Position numbers and translations under genes: made by a program
The notes under the pieces: model-generated
Databases searched by the model: none
Told to the model about the DNA's origin: nothing
The model's input: only the letters and a program-made list of their open reading frames with translations
In this document: one piece after another, positions 43,743-53,219 of the stretch
Position numbering within the stretch: the stretch's first letter is position 1
How the letters are laid out: every line of letters begins with the position of its first letter
Origin: Chondrilla cf. caribensis
Lineage: Eukaryota; Porifera; Demospongiae; Chondrillida; Chondrillidae
NCBI GenBank assembly: GCA_964020155.1
Contig: OZ026553.1
Coordinates: 1,434,479-1,498,478 of the forward strand
Direction: 5' to 3'
Length of the DNA: 64,000 nucleotides

Positions 43743-46700
43743 GTGTATCTTGATTGTACTGTAATGAGGTCTCTTGAGAGTCTTGAGACCACAGGTAGGT
43801 CATTATGACAGGATGTTTACAATAAAAGGTCTCACAGTTAGTAAACCCACATATCAGTCTGTTCTGCAGTGTCTCCTGGCTGCAGTGGCTAACTCAATAC
43901 TCACAACACTAGCCTGGCTTCAACAGATAGGTACTTGGTTATAGTCAGTTGTAGACCAGGGAGTATACTCAGTGGGGTAGTGGTAGGATAGGTATTGGTA
44001 TGTGCATATATTTTTAATATCATGTATAGTACATCTGACATGTTTGTAAAAACACAAGTGCTCAGTTTAGACATTATGATATTTTGTTTACATACGTACT
44101 TTTGAAAGAATGTGAAGGGTAAGCATGGGAGTTTACCTTGAAATGGATGCCCCTCCAGGTGTTGGTGTAGAATGCCTACTGTTTTGTGCCATACACTGTA
44201 TATGGACATAGGTACCTAATAGCCCTCATAGGATCTACATGTTGATGGTGTAATGATGTAGGACACTCAGTAGTCCAACCAGCTGAACCATGCTATCCCT
44301 TCATGCTGTTATTACATAGATGATCAAAACAATAGAAAGGGCAACATGGGCCAAACAATAGTCACCAACTACAGTACACATTATGTACTGAACAGCTAGT
44401 ACCGTACAAGACCTCACATGCAGTCTGCAGGTCATAAGTATGCTTTTAAGAAGTGTTGTAGTCCAGGTTAAAGGTATACATGTACATACACTCCAAGTAC
44501 AGGTAATTTTCTAAACTGTGCTGAAATTATGATAAACAAGCTTGTAACCACATACATACATCCTGAGGTGCATTGAAGCACATATATCAACTGGAGGATA
44601 TGTATTACATTGTATATTTAGTAAATATTACATATGGCACATGGCAGAAAAGTTAACGTACATACTATACCCACACATACACCAATAGATATATCTGTTG
44701 TTTCCACGTTTCCAGAAAATACTCTATACCAATACATACACCCATAACATATATTCTGTTTGTGGCCGCATGTTTCTCAAAATATCCATACTTGCAATTA
44801 TAGTACAAATCCCCACAAACGCACACATCGTTTCTCATTCAGAATTATGCACAAACCTAATATCCTTAGCAATGATTCACAATACAATAGCAAGTAGTAT
44901 AAAAAGACACAACAGTGTATAGACACAATGCTAAGTATTGTCATCATGACAAATATTACGTCAGTATTGTCTTAGAGGTGAGTTCAGTTGTTGTTTATAA
45001 TTAATATGTCCTGTTATCATAACATAATGCTTTTGTACTTTTGAATGGTGATGGTCATGCTGGATACATTGGGTATAGCATGAGTGAGAGACAATCTCCA
45101 AGAAGCACTTACATCAGCTATGCACATAGACATAAGTACTTAATAGCCAACATAGGATCTCCAAGTTAATGGCATATTGATGTAGGACACTCAGTAGTCC
45201 AACCAGCCGAACCATGCTATCCCTTCATGCCGTTGTTACGTAGATGACCAAAAAGACAGAAAAAAAGGTAACATGGGTCCAGCAACAGTCAATAACTACA
45301 CTACAGTACAAACTATGTAATGGACAGTCATTATGAGACTTCCTCAACACTCACAGTCAAAGGTATGTACTTAAAAGAACTGCTATAACCACAGTTGAAG
45401 GTGTACACACTCCAAGTACAGGTAGTTTTCTAAACTATCCCAAATATGATAAACAAAGTTGTACTCAGGTATATTGAAGCATAGATCCTCCTCTGGCTGT
45501 TGAAGCATGAGCCATGTGTGTTACGCTGGAAGTACTCTAACTAATGCGCTGCATCTATTCATGGATATGGCTAAAGAGCTGATCGAGTGGCTTTTCTAAA
45601 ATGTGACATCCAGGGAGCACAAGTGTACAAGCTTTGCTAAAGACAGTACAATGTGTTCGGTGATGTATGCTGAGCTATGTAATTAGGTATAATTAAGAAA
45701 GAAAAAGAAACAATATTCAATAAAATGTACACATATATTATAGTTTTGAATGAAGGTTTCGCCGATCGAAGATCCAATGTACGTTGTAGTTCGATACGCC
45801 GACCAATCTGGATATTTTAGGTGTTGCGTGGTTACAGAAATAGTCATTCTGTAAATTCATTCCCTCCCTTCTCCCAGCCCTTCAAGTTGAGGGTAATATG
45901 GAGTGTTTTGTTCGGGGGAGACTCGCGTAGTCATTGTTTCTCATGGATAATTAGGCAGGCCTAGGGGTGTACTAGGGGTAGGTTTGTTGGGGTCTCTCTT
46001 TGTTGTTAGTTCTGCAGGTCGTCAAGATAGTTGGATCGGTTGTGTAGCTCGACTTTCTCCACAATTTATTGGTGTGATAAGGCTGGGTGTTGAAGAAGCA
46101 TGGCTTCCCCAAACCACGTGTAGGGGTGTGTGTCGATTCGATGTCCCAGCCGACCGCCAGTCATGGGATCGATCGATTCCGTGGCTAGGTTGGTGTTTGA
46201 GCAGATCGACCAGATCTGACTACGGAGCGATGATTCAAAGGCAGTTTGAGTCATGATCTGGTTTGTTCGGTAAGCGTCACTAATTAACATTGGATCATGT
46301 ATCATGGTATGTGGGCACATCAAACAGACAGGCATACCAAAGAAAAAGGGGGCTTATATGCACAGATGTGGGTCATTTCCTTTGCTATTACACCAAGGAT
46401 TACATAATAGAATTGAAGACACAAGGGCTGCCTCCAATCCCATTTGTGGGAGGGGATATGATGTAACACCAATCATTTTAATACACTCGAATAGAACTAC
46501 TAGGACACCATGCACATATGTAGTCTACAGCAAATATCATTCTACCACTGGCGTAGTGTGCTTCTTCATTTACATTCAGGAAGTATACAGGATAGAGGAT
46601 ATGTATGTATGTACGCAATTGTGTAGGTTACAGAATACAATGTATATATCATACATGAAATACAAGTGTAGGTAAGAATACAATAATAATTACAACTTAG

Positions 46701-48730
46701 CACACCACCAACACACAACACACCTTTAAGCACTGAAGATATCCCAGATATCTTATGTTCTTCAAGTACAGTGGATATCTTCGTGACAACATCGGTGCCC
46801 TTGGGAATGGCTACAATCATCAGTCTAGAGTAACACCTCGTGAAATCACTGGGACGGTAGTCCTGTGCAATGTCTTTACACTCTGTGGCAGATATCAATG
46901 CCGATTCCCGGAGCTCTACCAATGCTGGAATGATGAAGAAAACAAATCACATGGAGCACAAGTACATTACATACACAGTACATTTTACAAGAATGCAAGA
47001 GTGGACTGTGATCATAACATTGACACTCATCTCAGATTGGGTACATTAGCTAAACCTCTGAAGTGCATACACATTTCCCAATTTACATATCACTAGCTAC
47101 TACCAGTGCACTGGGTGTACACACACATGTAGGATATATCAACTTTAGGAAGGATACACAGGGAGTGGACCCTTTGTATGGGATAGTGATGGTGGAGCCT
47201 GAGGTGTTCTATTAAGGATCCATAATCATGTGCTACCTTTCTAAAGATGATATGAATAATTTGTCAATTCCTTGTCACCTAAACTCCACCATTACTTCCA
47301 ATTGAAAAAGTATAACAATCACTAGGTCACCATTCTTTAAATCCTGCGTACATGTTTAAAACAAAAGTTCTGTCCTTACGTGGATTACAAATTAACATTT
47401 ATCATTGTCAAAACATTCCTTTGCATAGTTGCCAACCCTTGAGAATTTCCTTCAGGGACACTTATATATCTACACCTATGTGCTGCCGTCAAAATGGCTC
47501 AACGAATATATGCAGGTTCAGTATTATTGATTGTGCTTGATAAATAACTGTAAAAGTAGTCTAAAACCTTGTTAAATGTCATATTGTGTTTGGGGTAAAA
47601 TGAATGTATTCCACTTCACTATTGCAATTTAGACAACAAAAAGTAGATTAGCATGATAAGCATATAAGCAGCCAGTTTATGATGTCATATTGCAAATGGC
47701 TGTCAGACGCATGTACGAATCCGAAAGCCCATTTTTGAGGGATAATTCGATGTAATGCTCTATAGGAAAGTAATTGTGATCTTTTACCTCTTTAGACTGA
47801 TGATTGACGATGAATGAATGACCCCCCCCCCCCCCAATCTTTCCATGAGCTTTAAAATGGTTGATCAGAGTACCGAACACTGCCGAACGAAAATCAAACA
47901 GGCTAAATATTCATTCTACTAGAGAATGACGAATGATGATAAAACAGCAAGATAGAATCGAAGCACTTGTTTGTCACTTCTAAGGACTACTGAATCAAAA
48001 CAATTGGATTTTTCACCCTGTGGTTTACTGTTGTTAAAATCCGGGACATTTCACCAATCCGGACGGGACATGTAACCACTTGGAAGAATCCGTGAATGTC
48101 CCGGGTGATTCGAGACAGTTGGCAACTACGCCTTTGTTTTTGATAGGGTAAGGTGCCCTATCCCTTCTCGCCTGAGGAAGTTCCATTTTGAGAAATGGAG
48201 AAGGAATGGATCTGGGGTATCAAACTATCTACTGAGATTACTGCTTCCTGTACATGATCTGCTTCACCTGTGATCAGCCTTGGCCATACAGACTACATAA
48301 TAATCTGTACATACTGTATATGTGGTCAATGAGGTAATCTGAGACACATTTGGAGTTTATTGTTTCTGTTGTTTCCAATCCTTGTGGGTTTGTATTATCT
48401 ATGAAGGTACATGAATTGCTTCCAATCCCATTTGATATAAAAACACTTTTTAATCTACATGTATGGAAAATATTGTGCCTTGCTGCGTGTGCATGTACAT
48501 ATGGGTAAATATGGTAAGAGTGGCAGAGTGATGTGTTTGATGTTCTGTGGGAGGTGTGTTGAAATGTGTACAGTATCTTGAGTCTTGTATCTACACCTCC
48601 AATGCATTGCAGTACTTGTGTATCTGCTAAATATTGCACCCTTCTCAGGTGTGAAATTTCAAGTTAGGAAATTGCAAGTTGGTGACTTCCTGTGGGTGGC
48701 ACAAGAAAATGTATCTCATCTGCCAGGTGT

Positions 48731-48767
<37 letters not shown>

Positions 48768-48808
48768 CATGCTTGTGTGTGCATGTGTGTGTGTGTGCGT
48801 GTGTGTGT

Positions 48809-48871
<63 letters not shown>

Positions 48872-51623
48872 TGTGTGTATAGTAAATGTGATGATAGGTA
48901 CATGTTATACAAGTTCAACACAAACTACTGCAGTCCACAAATATTGGACAGTTACTGAGACTTCCTCAACACTCACAGTCTGCAGGTCAAAGTTATGTAC
49001 TATAGAACTGCTATAACCACAGTTGAAGGGATACACACTCTAAGTACAGGTAGTTTTCTAAACTATGCTAAAAATGATAAACATAAAAGTTGTACTCAGG
49101 TACATTGAAGCATAGATCCTCCACTGCTAGTTACATGAGCATATATAGACAAAAGGGTTCAATAGTATGTACATTATGGGATAAAATTTGAATAGCGAAC
49201 TACAATACTCTGCTTTCTATAACTTCTGTGTTGCTTCATCGCACGTCTCTCCGAAGTACGTAAATCGGACTTGAATGATACATGACGAAATGTACACACG
49301 TTTATAAAGTTATGTGTTAGTTAGCGTTGATCAACACCATTCGTTTTTTGAGGAATAGAACGAAACGAAACGGTATGGACGGACGGAAAAAAGACGAAAA
49401 CGGAACGATCCGTTTGAGCATTTCGTATTCGTCTGTACGAAACGGAATGCAAAGTTTATTTTGGTGCCTACTGTATCTACAAAACTTACGTACATGTGTC
49501 TCATTAAAATTAAAGCAAGTACTGTATGGTACTAACATACGTACGTACATGCTTAATCACTTGTCACTGAAGATGGTACAATTGTACATGGTTGATACTT
49601 TACAATCAGTCAGTACTGTGTAAATTTCTCCTGTCACATGCACACATGCAAATGCACATGGATGCACACACACACACACACACACACACGGTGCATTTTG
49701 GTTGTACTATGAGTTCTCTCGAGAGTCTTGAGACCACATTATGACAGGATGTTTACAATAACAGGTCTCACAGTTAGTAAACACACATATCAGTCTGTTC
49801 TGCAGTGTCTTCCGGCTTAAAGGTATAAATTAATCCAAGAACTACATATGTGACAGTTCAACACATCCTCTAAGGAGGAAGCTGTTTGGACATGGAAATG
49901 CTCCTTTCCATACCACTTTTTACAGCACACCGGTATCCATATCTGTATTTCATCCTTACACATAGCCATAGAATATTCATAGTACATTAACATTTCTGCC
50001 ATGTACTGAAACCACAGGTGAAGGTATGGTCACAATACATGTCATTTTCTAGACCAAGTTAACATTACAATAAATATGTAACTACTGTACATTCAAAGAC
50101 ATGTTGAAGCATATTAGCTGGAGGATGTGTATGTTGCCATTGTGTACATTGATGAGAGTGAGAGATGAGCTCAAGGATAATGGACTGTGATCATAAGATG
50201 GAGACTCATCAGGGAAAGCAAAGGAGGTACGGTAGAAATTCGATAAGACAAACAACCTTAGGATAATTTCCTGCTTAACACCAAACCACTTTTTGAGCAT
50301 CATTTGGTTTTCAAGTAGTTTCCAGTGTACGTACATGTAGTAAGTACATCTTGATAAGAAGAGCATTTGATAACAAGAAATCATTTTTGATAATTTATGA
50401 GAAAAGCCTCATAGCATTAAAAAGCAGTGGTAGTATGGTGTACATAAACATCTTCCCACAACTTGTTGATAGCAAAGTATACATGTCAATTCCTTGTCAC
50501 CAATAATAATAAAGATAACCCTCCATGTAGGGGATTTCCACAGATTATGACAAACAAAGTTGTACTCAGGTACATTGAACAAGAAGATTGGAAACTGGCT
50601 GTTGAAGCATGAGTCATGTGTGTTATGCTGGAAGTACTTTAATTGATGCACCATATGTGTTTGTGGGCAGGGCTAACTAGCTCATTGCATGAGGTGTTTT
50701 GGCTCACGTTGAAATTTCACTTCAGGAATCAAACAAGTGGAAGAAAATGACAGTACAATTCATTTGGCTAAATGCTTTTAGACATTGGAATTATTCATTA
50801 ATGCATGATTTATAGGATTTAGTCTTTCAAGGAGGATTTATAATTGAGGTATATAAACTAGAGGATATGTACACAAATATACGATAATATTCTTACATGC
50901 AGTACACTGACGTGAGAAGGTAGCCCCGGTACACACATGTGATACCCAATATAGGATGAGGATGGCGTTGTAGGATATGGTTATTGTGGACTGTATCTCT
51001 GAAGTGTTGTACCAGACCCTTCTTCCCAGGACAAAATGACAGATGAAGGGTTGACCACACCAGACTACCCTTCGGGTACCTATTGGCACTGTGCCTGGAT
51101 GTTGAAGGGTAACCTGGGTTGCCCATACACATGTCAATGGCTGGTCCAGGCACTGCAGTTGATACCACATACGAACCAACAAGCCATGAACCAATACACG
51201 AACACCCAATAAGTCACACAAGTCGCGATCAGAAATAGGCGTTCAGTCAAAAAACCTCTGATTACAAAGGTAAGGTGAGGTCGCCTAATTTCAGACAGTC
51301 GGTAATTCCGGACACCTCAATTTCTCGCCAGGTCAGTCAGCAGTGGACAGACCACAGTATGGTTCACCTTGCTAGGTGAGTGAGCAGTAAGTGGTCAAGT
51401 TATCACTGATAATTTCTTTAAAATGTGGACAGAAACTAAGAGTGTCGGGAATTAGGCGATCTTGTACTTGATAATTGCATGAAGTGATAATCGCGTTAAA
51501 ACAAAGTCCAGCCGTACCTTCCACCAGTTCAGGGTCTTCCTCTCGCATCAGTTCGAAATAAGGCGGATCAGGCAGTTGATGGGAAGAGACAAGCAAATGT
51601 CCGTCGTCCTCGGCTTCGGCCAT
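32096..51623 (-). CDS. ROCO GTPase (ROC-COR) with C-terminal CARD-like domain, 1152 aa, ten exons
   Basis: Exons are 51518-51623, 46724-46924, 40851-40916, 40669-40773, 40391-40570, 38997-39175, 37697-37748, 32927-35101, 32553-32624 and 32096-32418. All junctions use GT-AG, all phases agree, and the lengths sum to 3459 bases including the stop. ATG at 51,623 starts [19 protein letters not shown]. Residues 36-296 form an alpha-helical region of unknown type ending in [12 protein letters not shown]. Residues 305 to about 590 are a Ras-like ROC domain, with P-loop GPPEAGKS at 316-323 and the G3 motif DSGGQ at 476-480. COR follows to about residue 850, then a Cys-rich stretch (CRQCTLCPL). Residues 1046-1152 look like a CARD. 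ROCO proteins are GTP-regulated scaffolds or kinases; no kinase domain is present. A role in innate or death signalling is inferred from the CARD-like tail. The N-terminal domain was not recognised. Confidence 0.85.
32927..35101 (-). CDS. Main ROC-COR exon of the ROCO gene
   Basis: A single 2175-base exon from acceptor ctgtgtag to donor gtatgt, open throughout. The P-loop is in [17 protein letters not shown] and the switch II motif in [17 protein letters not shown]. The usual NKxD position reads VVGSRKSQ, so the guanine-specificity motif is divergent. After that come [14 protein letters not shown] and [16 protein letters not shown], typical of COR, and a winged-helix-like part ([14 protein letters not shown]). 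A long Ser/Thr/Pro-rich insert (about residues 395-445) sits between the P-loop and switch II. Confidence 0.87.
35102..37696. other. ROCO intron with GTTAAC-rich blocks around a transposon
   Basis: Two blocks rich in gttaac/ttaacg (35,215-35,345 and 36,925-37,325) flank the 36,235-36,880 element. The text ttaacggttcaccgttaccc at the right and agtgttaccgcataagtgat at the left suggest degenerate inverted repeats. No further exon is seen except at 37,697-37,748. Confidence 0.5.
36235..36880 (-). mobile_element. hAT-like element with a transposase-associated protein remnant
   Basis: The ends are cagtgctc and its complement gagcactg, flanked by the 5-base duplication agtac (36,230-36,234 and 36,881-36,885). 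On the minus strand, about 36,820-36,438 encodes a basic stretch (KRSQRKRG) followed by [20 protein letters not shown] and [12 protein letters not shown]. This resembles the N-terminal domain of hAT-related, KIAA1586-like proteins common in invertebrate genomes. The expected second zinc cysteine is not kept (LKCAIRSQF). Truncated and probably dead. A 5-base duplication is unusual for hAT, which normally makes 8. Confidence 0.6.
37749..38996. other. ROCO intron, nothing recognised
   Basis: Sequence rich in tgtaca and acatgtac motifs, with no exon, RNA gene or element boundary that I can support. Confidence 0.5.
39176..40390. other. ROCO intron, nothing recognised
   Basis: AT-rich, without open frames of note and without clear repeats. 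Confidence 0.5.
41441..41669. mobile_element. Hairpin MITE of about 229 bp
   Basis: Arms of about 90 bases are nearly perfect inverted repeats. They contain gctgaagttattac, agcccaatttctaattgtcg and ggccatctttatttcg on the left, with the complements on the right, around a loop of about 50 AT-rich bases. The right-hand flank (aattttcctgttatacagta) resembles the end of the MITE at 25,020-25,229. Confidence 0.85.
42600..43070. other. Possible degenerate element ending in a gacggacggacag tract
   Basis: The stretch ends with acggacggacagacaaacag, a short CA run and ccgccgctctgcgcatgtgc, an ending that looks like the 3' tail of a retroposon. An open frame of about 120 codons crosses it, but I do not recognise its product. 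Elements of this look are common in invertebrate introns; no boundaries could be set. Confidence 0.3.
43708..43920 (+). repeat. CA tract plus R1 interspersed repeat
   Basis: CA tract 43,709-43,740, then gtgtatcttgattgtactgt through gagagtcttgagaccaca to gctgcagtggctaactcaat. It is the fullest R1 copy together with 30,727-30,910. Confidence 0.87.
45501..46723. other. ROCO intron, GC-richer stretch of unknown nature
   Basis: Between about 45,740 and 46,290 the sequence is richer in CG dinucleotides (gccgatcgaagatccaatgt, gcagatcgaccagatctgac) than its surroundings. It might be a young insertion or a regulatory CpG-containing block. Open frames here have no recognisable product. Confidence 0.4.
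47424..48130. mobile_element. 707-bp inverted-repeat DNA element
   Basis: Left end catagttgccaaccc, right end (complemented) cgtagttgccaactgt. The text cctttg flanks both sides (47,418-47,423 and 48,131-48,136) and is a likely target duplication. A run of 13 C bases lies at 47,822. No transposase is seen. Confidence 0.75.
48725..48888. repeat. (GT)n array
   Basis: About 160 bases of GT with gcgtgcatgcttgtgtgtgc interruptions. Confidence 0.97.
49186..49473. mobile_element. Truncated relative of the 6964-7659 element
   Basis: It is the reverse complement of about 6964-7260. It keeps one terminus (caaagtttattttggtgcct then actg before TA), and the rest is lost. Point differences show divergence. 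Confidence 0.83.
49668..49815 (+). repeat. CA tract plus R1 interspersed repeat
   Basis: CA tract 49,668-49,689, then ggtgcattttggttgtacta and gagagtcttgagaccaca to cagtctgttctgcagtgtct. Confidence 0.85.
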
Positions 51624-51700
51624 TTTGGGACTCGGGTGTTTATGGTGGGTGTTCCCCAAACACGCATCATCGAACCACGTGTCCACAAGAGAATGTGAGA
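51624..51700. promoter_or_regulatory. Candidate bidirectional promoter, ROCO / NCAPH2
   Basis: The ROCO start codon (minus, 51,623) and the duplicated NCAPH2 5' block (plus, from about 51,700) are about 80 bases apart. The gap contains an E-box-like accacgtgtcca and no TATA box. Head-to-head spacing this short implies a shared promoter. The equivalent place at 28.8 kb keeps a related cacgtgaccac, but faces a fibrocystin-L exon instead. Confidence 0.45.
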
Positions 51701-52538
51701 CTGAAGAAGACGTTTGATTGTTATACTTCACTTGAAGGTATGTTTACAAGTGTTCTGACGTGGCTCTGTACCGACGAGTACCCAATACAACCATAAGTAC
51801 TTCTAGTGTTGAGTACACACTCAGTCTAATCTTAGTCTGTCCTAAATTCTCTGGATGGTCCAAATTCTCAGTCTTCGTCTGTATGATGCGATCCAGTGTA
51901 GTGGACTCCTTATCAGCATCTCAACCTGATCAGTGCACTTGTCCGCACTAAATCTGTACGACCTCTGTGATAATGAACTGTATGTTAGTCCTGGTGGTGT
52001 CTGTTCTCTGTTCACAAAAGCTCACCACATGTAGTACTTCCTGTGGTGTTCTGCTATTCCAAGAGTCCTAGCCTTCACAATTGATGATGCACAATTGAGT
52101 GACCACCCAGTACCTCCAAAGAATGACTGTCAGTTCATATTTCTACTCTGGTATGAGGCGATGCTGATGTAGGGAGAGGAAGTCAACTTTGATATTTGTT
52201 CATCAAATCCCACCACATCAAACACATCCTCACATCCATGCACACTTAGCTATGGGAGTTAGTAAAACGCGGAATACGGAATACGGAATACGGAATACGG
52301 AACATGGAATACGGAATAAGGAAAGCGCGGATTACAGAGATAAAACAGGCTATTCGTTTTTCCTTTCACGTTAAGATACAAAATGAAGCACAAATTTTCT
52401 TTTCTCCCAGAAAAATAGGATTAAACGACGTTTGGAGAAGAAATCGATCGTAACGCCGTACGGGAGTGAAGATGTTACTATAAATAGTAACGGCATAGAC
52501 CAGCATGAATATCGTTAGGATGCCGTGAATATTGTTAG

Positions 52539-52588
<50 letters not shown>

Positions 52589-53148
52589 AGAGCACGCCTC
52601 ACAACGCAAAGCAGCTATGGAATACAATGCAACAGCTGCAAATTGCATGACATCACCAGAGTAATGTCCATAACGAGGGAAATCTATTTTTGGTATTCAA
52701 GAATAGCGCTATGATCAAATATTTCACCAGCAATCTGTGGCTATTAATCTTTTCAATGTCATCAAAAGAGAAAGGAAAAGGGGCTAACCACATTCATTTC
52801 CGTAGTAAAGAAATGCCAGCGCTTTGCAGTTTGATCATAGTATATAAGTGTCTATGGTTTGTTAGCTGATTGAACACCATTTTCCATATAACAATATTCA
52901 TACATTATTCGTGCTGGTGGCACCTGCATCAAATGTCACATTCGAATGCCTATATACAGCAACAAAAAATCAACAATAATATTTGATTTCCAAGCTCTTT
53001 TGTCTGTCTTTGTAGCTATCAATGTCGATTCACCTTGATTTCTTTTGCAAAGGTCCATTTCTGCATCTAACCATGTGCTGGTGATGTCATGCAATTTGCA
53101 GCTGTTGCATTGTATTCCATAGCTGCTTTGCGTTGTGAGGCGTGCTCT

Positions 53149-53219
<71 letters not shown>

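Larger units (their letters stand above)
41800..45500. repeat. Dispersed R2 repeat family, copies in the ROCO intron
   Basis: A module with catgtaatggacatc/cagtc, then ctccaagtacaggta, ctaaactatgctaaaat and cattgaagc/tggaggatatg recurs at about 41,810-42,030, 44,340-44,610 and 45,265-45,495. Further copies lie at about 48,950-49,125 and 50,025-50,130. Copies at 44,255 and 45,178 share an extra block (ggacactcagtagtccaacc). This is an interspersed family or a set of local duplications. It has no coding content. Confidence 0.75.
46925..51517. other. First ROCO intron
   Basis: Holds a DNA element at 47,424-48,130, a GT array at 48,725-48,888, R2 copies, a truncated element at 49,186-49,473 and an R1 copy at 49,668-49,815. 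An open minus-strand stretch at about 50,885-51,170 has cysteines and tryptophans ([10 protein letters not shown]) and could be an alternative exon, but exons 51518-51623 and 46724-46924 already join in phase without it. Confidence 0.6.

Noticed and set aside
46304..46675. Plus-strand open frame of 123 codons
   Set aside because: Unusual composition, no recognisable product, and it lies in a ROCO intron.
48585..49016. Open frame rich in Cys-Val across the GT tract
   Set aside because: Microsatellite artefact without splice or start support.
50838..51221. Minus-strand open frames of 90-127 codons
   Set aside because: Two overlapping frames are equally open, neither has a recognisable domain, and the flanking ROCO exons join without it.
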